NCBI RefSeq assembly: GCF_014197055.1
Contig: NZ_JACIEW010000004.1
Coordinates: 1 to 64,000, forward strand
DNA from: Devosia subaequoris
GTDB lineage: Bacteria; Pseudomonadota; Alphaproteobacteria; Rhizobiales; Devosiaceae
DNA: 64,000 nt
Reading direction: 5' to 3'
Positions 35,548 through 45,260 of the stretch are shown in pieces. A model generated the notes under the pieces. It did no database searches and was not told the DNA's origin. It saw nothing but the letters and a program-made list of their open reading frames with translations. How positions within the stretch are numbered: position 1 is the stretch's first letter; the number at the start of each line of letters is the position of its first letter. The translations under genes were made by a program, and so were the position numbers.

Positions 35548-36626
35548 TGGGCCTCCTCCGCATTCTGGGTCGCGTAATAGGCACTTACCGCCTTGCCCTG
35601 CGCCTCGGTGAGCCGCTGCCCGATAACCGACATCAGGCGCCCCTCAGCCGAGGCATCGCGATGGCCTGCGTGCTGCCAGAGCTTGAGCTGGGTGGCCATA
35701 TAGCGCTCGGATTGGCCTTCCAGCCTGGATGCCGCCGGATTGACGCCATGGCAGCTTTGGCAGGCCGGCACATCCTGCTCGGGCAGGCCCTGCCGGGCGA
35801 TCTGTCTGCCCAGTGCGATATTGGCATTGCTGTTCTGGCGACCGGCCGGAGGCGGCAGGGATGCATAGCTGGCCGCATTGCTGGCGATCTCTTCGTCGCT
35901 CATGTCGAAGGCGATCGGCGCCATGATGCCGCTGGCGCGCTGGCCGCCGCGATACTCTTCAAGGGCACGGCGGAGATAGGCTTCGGACAGACCATCCAGG
36001 CGCGGCACCAGATCGCTGACCGGCGGTTGCCCGGCAGCCTCATGACAGCGCGCGCAGGTATTGAGATTTTGAGCCTGTTCGGCGGCGCTGTCCTCAATCG
36101 CAGCATTTTCCGGACCGATCTTATTGAGTCGCCGCAGATAGGACACAACCGACCAGACCTCGTCGGGCCGGTGCGCCGCCGGCCAGGCCGGCATGCCGGT
36201 ATATTTGAGACCGTGATTGACGACCCAGAACACTTCGCGCGCATCATAATGTTCAAACGCACCCGTCAGGTCGGGCGGCTTTGGCAGCATATGAGAATAG
36301 AGCGGGTTGAGCGGCTCGCCCGGTGTGCCATGGCAGGTGGTGCAGGTGCCCAGGAAATGTTGCTCGCCCAGCTGGTAGAGGTCGGGATCATCCAGTTCGG
36401 GCACCTCGATCCCACCGGAGGCCACGGCGACGGAGCGATCCCGCAGAATGGTGATGATGAAATTGGTGATGGACCAATGATCGCGCGAGGCGCCGATATT
36501 GTAGATTCCTGAGAGAATGAACGCGCCGCCGGCAAGAACGAGGGCGCCCATTACGAAGAGACTGGCCACGCCGATGCGCTGCCAGCGCGTCAACTGCCGG
36601 ACCTTGACAATTTTCTCCTTAGACAC
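35544..36626 (-). CDS. membrane-anchored triheme cytochrome c
   Basis: A 360-residue protein with an N-terminal membrane anchor (RIGVASLFVMGALVLAGGAF) and three CxxCH sites: CTTCH, CARCH and CQSCH, so three cytochrome c domains in a row. The GTG at 36626 is chosen because GGAGG lies 4 bases upstream; it overlaps the assembly gene by 8 bases. An ATG at 36677 would sit deep in that gene. It probably hands electrons from the bc1 complex to the caa3 oxidase encoded next. Confidence 0.85.
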   Translation of the reverse strand: MSKEKIVKVRQLTRWQRIGVASLFVMGALVLAGGAFILSGIYNIGASRDHWSITNFIITILRDRSVAVASGGIEVPELDDPDLYQLGEQHFLGTCTTCHGTPGEPLNPLYSHMLPKPPDLTGAFEHYDAREVFWVVNHGLKYTGMPAWPAAHRPDEVWSVVSYLRRLNKIGPENAAIEDSAAEQAQNLNTCARCHEAAGQPPVSDLVPRLDGLSEAYLRRALEEYRGGQRASGIMAPIAFDMSDEEIASNAASYASLPPPAGRQNSNANIALGRQIARQGLPEQDVPACQSCHGVNPAASRLEGQSERYMATQLKLWQHAGHRDASAEGRLMSVIGQRLTEAQGKAVSAYYATQNAEEAQ

Positions 36627-37158
36627 CGGTCCTCCCGCGATCCTCCAGCGAGAAGAACCATCGGCTCGCAAGAACAATGCCGGCTGTCACATAGCTGAGT
36701 GGGCAGGCGACCAGCATGATCATTCCGGCCATATGCTGGTCAGCCAGGGATCCGGTTGCATGCGAAGCAAACCTATGCGCGCCGGAGAACAGCAGATTTG
36801 GCGCGAAGACCAGCAAGGCGCCAAGCAGGCAGAACAGCTTGCCGGTGATGAGCAGGGCCAATGGGGCACGCCAGCTTTCCCGCTCCGGCATGCTGGCAAT
36901 GCTCATCCAGAACAGCGCCGCCGCCGCCGCCAGGCTAAGCTGCATGAGCAGCATCAATGGCGCGTCATGCATGGCAGCCGTCAGCGCGGCCGGACTGTGC
37001 CAGCCCCATAGCAACACCAGTTGCGCCGTCGTCGCCCAGGGCCAAATCCGCCAGATGCGCGGTACCAGTCCGCGTCGCGCGAGCGCGTAAACGGCGATCG
37101 GCACGAGCGCGTTCATCACCAGCAGGTGCGTCAACATATGCGATGAAAGATGGCCCAT
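36619..37158 (-). CDS. CtaG-type (caa3) oxidase assembly membrane protein, short
   Basis: About 179 residues with five or six hydrophobic segments; HMLTHLLVMNALVPIAVYAL near the start matches the HMLQHMLLM core of caa3-type CtaG proteins, and the HMAGMIMLVACPLSYVTAGIVL block near the end is also typical. Family members usually have two or more extra helices in front, which are absent here. The ATG at 37158 is taken; a TTG at 37209 would add 17 residues, neither with a strong ribosome site. First gene of the oxidase operon. Confidence 0.7.
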   Translation of the reverse strand: MGHLSSHMLTHLLVMNALVPIAVYALARRGLVPRIWRIWPWATTAQLVLLWGWHSPAALTAAMHDAPLMLLMQLSLAAAAALFWMSIASMPERESWRAPLALLITGKLFCLLGALLVFAPNLLFSGAHRFASHATGSLADQHMAGMIMLVACPLSYVTAGIVLASRWFFSLEDRGRTGV

Positions 37159-37305
37159 GGCGCCCGCACTTTGTTGTCCCAGAAGGGACAAAGTCCGAAC
37201 CCGGCACAAAGTTGCGAAAAACTCTGGGCGTTCCCGAGCGATGCGCCCGTCAGACGGGCAGGCCGGTCATGGCGCGGCGCCGCCTGCGACCGGGCCGGCA
37301 GCGGC

Positions 37306-38607
37306 TCAGGAGATGGTCGCTGCCCGGCGGGACATGGCAGCCTGCAGGCCCAGATAGAGTATCGAGCCGAGGATGCAATAGGCTGCGTATCCGAAGGTCT
37401 GGACCGTTATGGGGGCACCTGTGTCAATCAGGTAGCCGGCAATGCCCGGCCCGAGCGCGGACGCCGCGACCAGGGCCGCCGTCACCAGCGAGCGTACGGC
37501 ACCGATATGCGCCGTGCCGTAGATTTCGGCCCACAATGCGCCGACGACCGGATTGGTCATCCCCTGCGTCAGGCCGATGCAGATAAAGGCGATTGGCATG
37601 GACCATATTGGCGCCAAAGTGCCCAGGATCAGGCTTGCGACGGCCAGCGGCAGCAGCACGAAGGGCATCAACCGCCAGGCGCCGAACCGGTCAACGAGGA
37701 AGCCGGCGAAGATCGACGAGACAGCCACGGACAGTGACAGAAAGGGGAACATGGCGGTGAACACCGTCAGGTCCCAGCCCTTCACCTCAGTCAGGTGCGC
37801 CTGATGAAATATGTAGAGCGTCCCGATCGCCGGGGGCGCCATAATCCCGGGCAGCAGGAAATAGAACAGGGGATCGCGCAGCACGCGCGACCGGGTCCAT
37901 TGCCGCCCGGTCGGCTCCAGCATGCTTGCGCCGTCGGGGTTGGCGACGACGGGCCGTCCTTTGCGGCCCTCGGCAGGATCGCGCAACAGGAACCAGATGG
38001 CCGGCACGACCAGCCCGACCAGCACCGCTGCCGCTCCGGCCCAGACATTGCGCCACCCGAAGGCGAGGATCGAAACGGTCAGGACAAAAGGGAGAACCGC
38101 GTCGCCGAGGGTAAAGCCCAATCCGGCAAAGGAGAGGGCCCGACCACGGAAGCGGTTGAACCAGCGTGACATGGTGGTCATGGCGACGTGGCTCAACATG
38201 CCCTGGCCGAAGAAACGCAACATTGCCAGCGCCAGCACCAGAATGGCGACATGGCCCGCGCCTGCCATGATCAAGGCCGTGGCAGCAAGGCCGAGCATGC
38301 AGATGATGGCGAGGCGCCGGGCGGGAAACCTGTCAGCCAGAACCCCCCCAAAAACCAGTACGCTGGCACTGGCAAGTGTGGCGAATGTGTAGAACCCGCC
38401 GAATTGACCATGGGTTAGCCCGAACTCGGTTCGTAGCGCGGTGTTGAACTGGGCAATGAAATTTGTCTGCCCAGGCATTGTCGCCAGGGTCATCATGGCG
38501 CCACCGGCAATCCATTGCCACTGGCGGCCCGTCAGCTCGGACAGGGGCGGAGACTTCGGCGAGGCAATAACAGACACGATACGACTTTCACGGCAAAGCG
38601 CCGGCAT
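37306..38607 (-). CDS. MFS transporter
   Basis: A 433-residue 12-helix transporter. The loop after helix 2 reads GGVLADRFPARRLAI and after helix 8 GFLVDRFGAWRLMP, both MFS signatures. The central loop is hydrophilic (RDPAEGRKGRPVVANPDG). The ATG at 38607 lacks a strong ribosome site; a GTG at 38577 is an alternative. It is 147 bases upstream of the oxidase operon on the same strand but not obviously linked. Substrate unknown. Confidence 0.8.
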   Translation of the reverse strand: MPALCRESRIVSVIASPKSPPLSELTGRQWQWIAGGAMMTLATMPGQTNFIAQFNTALRTEFGLTHGQFGGFYTFATLASASVLVFGGVLADRFPARRLAIICMLGLAATALIMAGAGHVAILVLALAMLRFFGQGMLSHVAMTTMSRWFNRFRGRALSFAGLGFTLGDAVLPFVLTVSILAFGWRNVWAGAAAVLVGLVVPAIWFLLRDPAEGRKGRPVVANPDGASMLEPTGRQWTRSRVLRDPLFYFLLPGIMAPPAIGTLYIFHQAHLTEVKGWDLTVFTAMFPFLSLSVAVSSIFAGFLVDRFGAWRLMPFVLLPLAVASLILGTLAPIWSMPIAFICIGLTQGMTNPVVGALWAEIYGTAHIGAVRSLVTAALVAASALGPGIAGYLIDTGAPITVQTFGYAAYCILGSILYLGLQAAMSRRAATIS

Positions 38608-38984
38608 GAACGGATAGATTCAGAAAAGAGAAGACCGAGGGTTCAGCCTGAGACAGGTCGGGACAGCCTAGCACCGACTGTTAGGGCTACCCAGATTCCT
38701 TTGCGCGCCGACAATGCACAGAGTGGCGGCCGGATCGGTGGTCGAGACGCTTGAGAGCACTGGGCTCGCCGCAATTTAGGCGCTTGCTGAACTCATCGGT
38801 TTCCGGGCGCTGCATCACCATTCCCAATGTGAGCTACCTGACCAGGGGCCGGAGCCGCGCCTTGCCCTGCATGACGTCCATGCGGGACAGGCGACTGACG
38901 CTCTGCTGGTCCAAGTCATGCAGTCCGCGTGGCGCTGTACTTGGCGTGGCGGCGGCCGAAGCGAAATAAACGGCAGCCGCCTGG
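38608..38984. other. intergenic region, no supported gene
   Basis: About 375 bases. Short frames exist on both strands. One plus-strand stretch near 38858-38960 translates to ALHDVHAGQATDALLVQVMQ, which looks protein-like, but there is no start, ribosome site or family I recognise. It may be the tail of a lost gene. Confidence 0.3.
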
Positions 38985-39839
38985 TCAGCGGAACAGCATC
39001 ACGGGACGTTTCACCGAGCGGACCATTTCGGCGGTGGTGCTGCCGATGATGAAGCTGCGGATGCGCGAGTGTCCATAAGCGCCCATCACCAGCAGGTCGA
39101 TATGATCGGCCTCGGCATGGCTGGCGATGATTTTTTCGGGCTCGCCTTCCTCGATATGGGTGTGAATAGTGTAGCCGGCACTGCGCAACACATTGGCAGC
39201 CGTCTCGAGCTTGCCGCGGTTTTCCGGGGTATCCCTGCCAACCGTCACCATATGGCCCTCGAGGCCGGGGAACAGCTTGCCGGTGGCGATGTGGTTGATC
39301 GCCTTCATCACGCTTGGGCCGCCATCGAAGGCGACAAGGAAGCGCTTAACCGGCTGGAAGGCGCGCGAGGCGACCAGCACCGGCTTGGTGCTGGTGCGCA
39401 CCACGCGTTCTAGGTTCGACCCCAGATGCAGCTTGGCAAAATCGGCGGCCTCGCCGCGCTTGCCGATCAGGATCAGGTCCGCGTCCTTTTCGAGTTCCTG
39501 CACGGACTCGACGACATCCCCATTGCGCAACTTGCCGATGGCGCTCTGGACACCGGCCTCAACAAGACGATTGACGCCGGCATCGACAACAAGCCGGCCG
39601 CGCTGCTGCGCCAGCTTGGCGCGCTGCGCATCGTGTTCGGCCAATTCGTTGAGCAGGCTCGTCCGGGCGCCCAGTTCCAGGCTGCCCGAAAGATCGGCCG
39701 GTGTGCTCGAGAGGTCGCGGCGGCCGATGATGTGCACAACCTCGACGCTGGCGCCTATGGTGGTGGCCACCCAGGCAGCGTGGTCGAGAACGCTCTGGGC
39801 ATAGGTCGAGCCGTCGATGAAGGCGATGAGTTTTGCCAT
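38985..39839 (-). CDS. tandem universal stress protein
   Basis: A 284-residue protein with two Usp domains. Domain 1 starts KLIAFIDGSTYAQSVLDHA; domain 2 starts FLVAFDGGPSVMKAI and ends with the ATP-binding signature MGAYGHSRIRSFIIGSTT. The gene follows the SulP transporter gene by 14 bases on the same strand, a pairing also seen elsewhere in bacteria (including SulP-Usp fusions), so it may regulate that transporter. Confidence 0.9.
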   Translation of the reverse strand: MAKLIAFIDGSTYAQSVLDHAAWVATTIGASVEVVHIIGRRDLSSTPADLSGSLELGARTSLLNELAEHDAQRAKLAQQRGRLVVDAGVNRLVEAGVQSAIGKLRNGDVVESVQELEKDADLILIGKRGEAADFAKLHLGSNLERVVRTSTKPVLVASRAFQPVKRFLVAFDGGPSVMKAINHIATGKLFPGLEGHMVTVGRDTPENRGKLETAANVLRSAGYTIHTHIEEGEPEKIIASHAEADHIDLLVMGAYGHSRIRSFIIGSTTAEMVRSVKRPVMLFR

Positions 39840-39853
39840 GGGTCGTTCTCCTC

Positions 39854-41341
39854 CTAGTGCCCCATGAGACGTTCAAGCGCCCCGGGCTTATCGTGAATAC
39901 CCAGTCTGTCAACGATAGTCTCGCTAGCCTCATTCATGCCGACCAGATTGACCTCGGCCCCCTCGCGACGGAATTTGAGGACGATCATGTCGAGCGCCTG
40001 CACACTGGAAATGTCCCAGATATGAGCGTGGGTGACATCGATAGTGACCTTTTCCAGACTTTCCTTGAAGTCGAAAGCGGCGGTGAAATCCTCCACCGAG
40101 GCAAAGAAGACCTGACCCTCCACCTTATAGGTGCGCTCGCGCCCATCGGCCGACAGGTCCGAAGTGATGCGGAAGATCTGCGAGATCTTCCAGGCAAAGA
40201 AAATGCCCGAGAGCAGGACGCCGATCAGCACGCCGATGGCCAGGTTGTGAGTATAAATCACTGTCACCACGGTCGCGATCATCACGATCGAGGAGCTGCG
40301 CGGATGCACGGCGAGATTCTTGATCGAACTCCACGAGAAGGTGCCGATCGAGACCATGATCATGATGGCGACCAGCGCCGGCATGGGAATCTGGCTGACC
40401 AGATCGCCCAGCACCAGGATCAGGAACAGCAGGAAGATGCCGGCACAAAAGGTCGAAAGGCGCCCGCGGCCGCCCGACTTCACATTGATGATCGACTGGC
40501 CGATCATGGCGCAGCCGGCCATGCCGCCGATGAAGCCAGTCGCGGTATTGGCGATGCCCTGGCCGATGCATTCCTGGTTGCGATCGCTCTTGGTGTCGGT
40601 CAACTCATCCACGATCTGTGCCGTCATCAGCGATTCAAGCAGACCCACCACTGCCACCGCCGCCGAATAGGGCAGGATGATCATCAGGGTTTCGAGATTG
40701 AGCGGGATCTGCGGGATGAGGAAAATCGGCAAGGTATCGGGCAGTGCGCCCATATCGCCAACGCTGCGGACATCAAGCCCCAGGGCCAGCGTCAACGCCG
40801 TCAGTACGATGATGCAGACCAGTGGCGAGGGGATCACCTTGGTGATGCGAGGAAAGAGATAAATGATAGCCAGCCCACCGGCGACCATCACATAGGTCAG
40901 CCAGGTGACGTTAATGAGCTCGGGCAACTGGGCCATGAAAATGAGAATGGCCAGCGCGTTGACGAAGCCGGTCATCACCGACTTCGAGACAAAACGCATG
41001 ACATAGCCGAGCTTCAAAAACCCGGCGCCAATCTGCAGCAGACCGGCCAGCACGGTGGCGGCCAGCAGATATTGCAGGCCGTGATCCTTGACCAGGGTGA
41101 CCATGAGCACGGCCGTTGCCGCCGTCGCCGCCGAAATCATGCCGGGTCGGCCGCCGACAAAGGCGATCAGCACGGCGATCGAGAATGAGGCGTAGAGGCC
41201 GACTTTGGGGTCGACGCCGGCGATAATGGAAAAGGCGATCGCCTCGGGGATCAGGGCGAGCGCAACGACCAGCCCGGCGAGGATGTCGGCGCGGATATTG
41301 CCGAACCACTCGGCGCGCATGCGGGGAAGAAAATCTTGCAT
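39854..41341 (-). CDS. SulP family anion transporter with STAS domain
   Basis: A 495-residue protein: a hydrophobic core of 10-14 segments (residues 15-390; [21 protein letters not shown] is the SulP signature region) and a C-terminal STAS domain (about 390-490; [20 protein letters not shown]). Family members carry sulfate, bicarbonate or other anions. The adjacent Usp gene is likely co-transcribed. Substrate not determined; bicarbonate or sulfate are both plausible. Confidence 0.88.
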   Translation of the reverse strand: MQDFLPRMRAEWFGNIRADILAGLVVALALIPEAIAFSIIAGVDPKVGLYASFSIAVLIAFVGGRPGMISAATAATAVLMVTLVKDHGLQYLLAATVLAGLLQIGAGFLKLGYVMRFVSKSVMTGFVNALAILIFMAQLPELINVTWLTYVMVAGGLAIIYLFPRITKVIPSPLVCIIVLTALTLALGLDVRSVGDMGALPDTLPIFLIPQIPLNLETLMIILPYSAAVAVVGLLESLMTAQIVDELTDTKSDRNQECIGQGIANTATGFIGGMAGCAMIGQSIINVKSGGRGRLSTFCAGIFLLFLILVLGDLVSQIPMPALVAIMIMVSIGTFSWSSIKNLAVHPRSSSIVMIATVVTVIYTHNLAIGVLIGVLLSGIFFAWKISQIFRITSDLSADGRERTYKVEGQVFFASVEDFTAAFDFKESLEKVTIDVTHAHIWDISSVQALDMIVLKFRREGAEVNLVGMNEASETIVDRLGIHDKPGALERLMGH

Positions 41342-41706
41342 CTGAGGTCCATCTGGAAGTGCCGCACTCAGAAGGCCTCTGGCGGCTGTCGCGATGCAGG
41401 GATGTCCTGAAGAAGTTCTGGCGGCGGCAATGCCCGTTTAAGGCCCTACAAAGTGCGGTCATATGCACGTGAAATGACACGGAAATCAAATGCCATGCCC
41501 GAGGTAGTCTGACCGGCAGCCGAACGCTTCAGGCGCTCCGTTGCATCGATGTTCAAGCGAACTGGTAGGTTACCGGGGGATAGGCGCCCGGAGAAGCCAC
41601 CCGCGGGGCGGGTCCGACGACACTGTCGTGAATGCCCCAGATGTGCCGGGCGCGCAAGGCATACCAGGCATGCGTATAACGCATACCTAACCTCGGAGGG
41701 CGACGC
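41342..41706. other. intergenic region with a possible 43-codon ORF
   Basis: About 365 bases between two minus-strand genes. A small minus-strand frame (ATG at 41684 to 41553) follows a GAGG 6 bases upstream and gives a 43-residue peptide rich in aromatic residues (MRYTHAWYALRARHIWG); it has no recognised family. The start lies in an imperfect palindrome (ATGCGTATAACGCAT). The rest presumably contains the sulP promoter. Confidence 0.3.
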
Positions 41707-42993
41707 TTAGAGGAGCATCTGCGCGCGCGGTGCGGTCCGCCGCGGGTCGAGCTGAATTGCTGCAGAAACACCCCAGATCAGGCCCACGAGCAGGAACCAA
41801 TGGCGCCAGTGGTCCGTGTCGATAATTGCCGAGAGCAAGACCAGCACCGAGAATGTGGCAAACAGCGGTATCATCATCAGTCGGTACGGGGAGGCGCGCA
41901 GCAGCCCCTTCATTCCCCGCCAGAGGGTCAGCGCGACGAGCAGGAAGTAGAGCCCGCCACCACCCCAGCCATAGTTGAGCAGGACCGAAACATAGACGTT
42001 GTGGGGCTCCTCGACGATCTTCAAGGTCCGGAATTCCAATGGCCCGAGCCCGAAGGGGTTTTGCAGGGCGAGTCCGAAGGCGTAGCCCTGTCGTCCGAAG
42101 CGGCCGGTTTCACCCATATCGTAGACCTGCCCCTGCGCCCGAACCGCAAAGAGTTCGGCCACGGCCGGGATGCTGAGAAGACCCAGAATGCCCACCACCA
42201 TGGCAATGGCACCAATGACCGTCATGACTATGATCTGCAGTTTTTCCCGGATACGAGCTTCCAGGCAGAAACACAGGATCAGCACCAGCAGCGAGGACGC
42301 CAGCAAATGGCCCCAGGCGCCACGGGAGAAGCTGAGAAACACACCGACCGTCAGAACAGCATAAACCAGGGCGCCAAAAATCTGCTCCCGTCTGGTGCCC
42401 AGCAACACCCGCTGCAGGGCAAACATCGCCGGCAGGACCAGAAACGGCCCAAACACATTGGGGTCCTTGAACGTTGCTTTCGCTCGTCCATAGAGGGTGA
42501 ACAGTTCGGCGCCGGGGATCAGGCCCAGATAGGCAAGCGTTCCAATGATCGCGCAACACAAGGCCGCAATGGTATAGGCCCGCATAATCAGCCGCATGCG
42601 CCTGTCGGTCGCTTCGGACACGTAGTTGGCCACAAAGTAGCTGGTCAGCAGCAGGAAAACGGTGACAGTCGAGAAGACCATCGCATCAACCGGACTAGAG
42701 TTGCGGACCTGAAACACGGCGATCAGCGCGAAGGGGACGAACCCCACGATAATGGCGAGCAGGCCTGTGCTTGACCGGTACAGGTCGATATTTGCCAGGA
42801 CAGCCAAGACCAGAACGGCAAGGAAGGCGAGTTCGTAGGGCGAAGGCTCAACAAGAACAAAGCCTCCGCAGAAGATCCAGAATCCCACCGACCAAGCGAG
42901 CATTTTTGAGGCGCGTGCGCGCATGACGTGCAGCCCGATCGGCCCTATATCTGCTGCGAACTTGTCGGTCAGTGCCCTGGTCTCCTCATTCAC
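41707..42993 (-). CDS. O-antigen ligase/polymerase-like membrane protein (Wzy_C)
   Basis: About 428 residues with ten or more helices and a large periplasmic loop before EEPHNVYVSVLLNYGWGG, whose PHN motif is typical of the Wzy_C/WaaL ligase family. GRAKATFKDPNVFGPFLVLP is another family segment. The start is uncertain: GTG 42993 is used, ATG 42924 is possible, and the frame is open to 43179 without a good site. It is divergent from the beta-helix gene. A role in exopolysaccharide polymerisation or ligation is inferred from the family. Confidence 0.75.
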   Translation of the reverse strand: MNEETRALTDKFAADIGPIGLHVMRARASKMLAWSVGFWIFCGGFVLVEPSPYELAFLAVLVLAVLANIDLYRSSTGLLAIIVGFVPFALIAVFQVRNSSPVDAMVFSTVTVFLLLTSYFVANYVSEATDRRMRLIMRAYTIAALCCAIIGTLAYLGLIPGAELFTLYGRAKATFKDPNVFGPFLVLPAMFALQRVLLGTRREQIFGALVYAVLTVGVFLSFSRGAWGHLLASSLLVLILCFCLEARIREKLQIIVMTVIGAIAMVVGILGLLSIPAVAELFAVRAQGQVYDMGETGRFGRQGYAFGLALQNPFGLGPLEFRTLKIVEEPHNVYVSVLLNYGWGGGGLYFLLVALTLWRGMKGLLRASPYRLMMIPLFATFSVLVLLSAIIDTDHWRHWFLLVGLIWGVSAAIQLDPRRTAPRAQMLL

Positions 42994-43243
42994 AGCAAAG
43001 CTGACGCCAGTCGGCTGGTCAGGTTTTTTGAACCCAAATGATCCTGTAGCGCACGCGCGGCGTGCATCAATTCTTGACCACCAACTCGTTCCATCCGGGC
43101 CGCACAAATGCTTGAGGCGGACACGATCGAACACTAGGGAAATCGCTGCGGGGGGTAAAGTAGCAGTTGACCGTACCACGGTCCCCTCTGCATCATCGCA
43201 CAGGCGATGCCAAATCCCTGATTTCCCTTGCTAAGAGACCGCA

Positions 43244-44566
43244 ATGACAAACCGCCGGCAGCTTCTCACGGGTATGGCGTCCGCCGCCCTGTCCATGAGC
43301 GCCTTCCAACGCGCATTTGCGCAACAATTTGTCGACGCGAATGAGTTCGGGCTGGAGGCCGCCGACACTGGCGACCAATCCGGCAAGTTTCAGATGGCGG
43401 TGGATGCCGCCGCCGCACTGCAGCAGCCACTTTATCTGGCGGCAGGCACTTATCAGATCAGCAATATCGCGGTTTCGAGACCGATCATCATCCGGGGTGC
43501 GCCAGGCGCGACCCTGCGCCTGGGGGCCGGGGACGCGATTCTGTTGCTCGGCGATTGCAGTGACGTCGTTCTTGAAGGTCTGACGTTTGATGGCATTGAC
43601 GCTTTGGGGCGTGACGGCGCTCTGCTGAGCATCACCAATGCCCAGCGCATCACGGTACAGAACTGCACCTTCTTGCGCGCCGGGACCGGCATCAATGCGT
43701 ACAACATGCAGGGCCGGATCGAAAATTGCGCGCTGTCCAATATTGCCGACACGGCCATCCATGCCAATGACAGCGGTGGCATCGACATTCTGGGCAACAT
43801 CATTGCACGCTGCGGCAATGGCGGCATCCGCGTCTGGCGCAGTCAAAGTGGTCCGGATGGCGCGCGCATATGGGGCAATCGCATTTCGGACATCGACTGG
43901 GTCGCCGGCGGCAATGGCCAGAATGGCAATGGTATCAATGTGTTTCGTGCCGACAATGTCAGCATATCGGACAATCACATTGTCAATTGCGCCTTTTCCG
44001 CCATTCGGCTCAACGCCACGAAGAACACCCGGGTCATCGGGAATCATTGTCAGGACAGCGGCGAAGTCTCCATATTTTCCGAGTTTGGGTTTTCCGGCTC
44101 CATCATCAGTGACAATCTGATCGATGGCGGGGCAGCCGGCATCTCGATGACCAATTTCAACGATGGTGGTCGGCTCTCGGTGTGCCAGGGCAATATCGTG
44201 CGCAATTTGCTGGAGCGCTCACCGAACAATCCAGACACGGTTCCATACGGCATTGGTGTCGAAGCCGACGCAGCCGTCACCGGCAATGTCATTGAAGGGG
44301 TCCCCGGGACGGGTATCGCCGTTGGGTGGGGGCCATATCTGCGTGACGTCCTGGTCAATGACAACATGGTCAGGGAGTGCACGATTGGTATCGCTGTCAG
44401 TGTGGCCCCAGGTGCTGGGCATGCCCGGATCAGCGATAATGTCGTCTCAGGCAGCGGGGAGCATGCCATTATTGCCGCCCAATGGGATGAGATCGTCAGT
44501 CGGGACCTGCCCGCCGATGCCGATCAATTCCCCAATGTCGCCATCGAGGGGAACAGCGTCATCTAA
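43244..44566 (+). CDS. Tat-exported right-handed beta-helix protein (TIGR03808-like)
   Basis: A 440-residue protein with a twin-arginine signal (NRRQLLTGMASAALSMSAF, cleavage near AFAQ) followed by many beta-helix coils rich in N, G, I and V (for example NVSISDNHIVNCAFSAIRL, SGSIISDNLIDGGAAGISM). The pattern and the Tat signal match a family known as twin-arginine-translocated repeat proteins (TIGR03808), of unknown function. Parallel beta-helices of this type often bind or cut polysaccharides. No conserved catalytic triad could be recognised by eye. Confidence 0.82.
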   Translation: MTNRRQLLTGMASAALSMSAFQRAFAQQFVDANEFGLEAADTGDQSGKFQMAVDAAAALQQPLYLAAGTYQISNIAVSRPIIIRGAPGATLRLGAGDAILLLGDCSDVVLEGLTFDGIDALGRDGALLSITNAQRITVQNCTFLRAGTGINAYNMQGRIENCALSNIADTAIHANDSGGIDILGNIIARCGNGGIRVWRSQSGPDGARIWGNRISDIDWVAGGNGQNGNGINVFRADNVSISDNHIVNCAFSAIRLNATKNTRVIGNHCQDSGEVSIFSEFGFSGSIISDNLIDGGAAGISMTNFNDGGRLSVCQGNIVRNLLERSPNNPDTVPYGIGVEADAAVTGNVIEGVPGTGIAVGWGPYLRDVLVNDNMVRECTIGIAVSVAPGAGHARISDNVVSGSGEHAIIAAQWDEIVSRDLPADADQFPNVAIEGNSVI

Positions 44567-44714
44567 CCTGGCGTGCCGGGCTGATGCGTCCGCGCAGACT
44601 GGCGCAACCAATGCGATCGCCCTATTCCCACAAGCGCGTCAGCGGCTTGGCATTCACGCTTTGGCGTGACAAGTCTTTGGCCTGACTGCGCCATGCCGAC
44701 CAAGGACAAGTAAC

Positions 44715-45182
44715 GTGCCCACGCTGCCCACGCCAACGCTCACTCATTTCTGTACCCTGGAAGTGGCACTTTCCAGGCCGATGATAATCGGCGATGTGCA
44801 CGCGGCCAGCAAAAGGGTCATTCCCATTCGCGGCGGCACGGTTACGGGGCCGGAGATTTCCGGCACCATTCTCGATTTCGGCGCCGACTGGCAGCGCGTG
44901 TTCGAAAGCGGGGTGGCCGAGCTCGATGCACGCTACGCCTTCAAGACCGATGACGGGGCGCTGGTCGAGATCGAAAATTTCGGTTTTCGCCATGGGCCGC
45001 CCGAAATTCTGGCCAAATTGGCTGCCGGCGAGCCCTGTCCGCCCGAGAGCTATTACATGCGAACCGCAGCGCGGCTAAGTACGGCGCACCCCAAATACAA
45101 CTGGATCAACCGGACCATGTTTGTGGGCACAGGCGCGCGCCTCCAGAGCGCGGTCCAGATCGATCTCTACGCCGTGGGCTAA
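44715..45182 (+). CDS. DUF3237 family protein
   Basis: A 155-residue soluble protein matching DUF3237: IGDVHAASKRVIPIRGGTVTGP near the start, ILDFGADWQ in the middle, and the tail YNWINRTMFVGTGAR. The GTG at 44715 has AAGGA about 10 bases upstream. It precedes a FAD-dependent monooxygenase gene on the same strand with a short gap, so they may be co-expressed in aromatic or small-molecule oxidation. Molecular function unknown. Confidence 0.8.
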   Translation: MPTLPTPTLTHFCTLEVALSRPMIIGDVHAASKRVIPIRGGTVTGPEISGTILDFGADWQRVFESGVAELDARYAFKTDDGALVEIENFGFRHGPPEILAKLAAGEPCPPESYYMRTAARLSTAHPKYNWINRTMFVGTGARLQSAVQIDLYAVG

Positions 45183-45260
45183 GCGGCGCGGCATTGGACA
45201 AGCCCGGATTGATTGCATAAACCACCCCGCAAGGTGCCAAGGGGGCATGGGGGACTGGAT

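Noticed and set aside
39833..41188. 451-codon plus-strand ORF
   Set aside because: Antisense to sulP; rich in H, D and Q, typical of reverse-frame artefacts.
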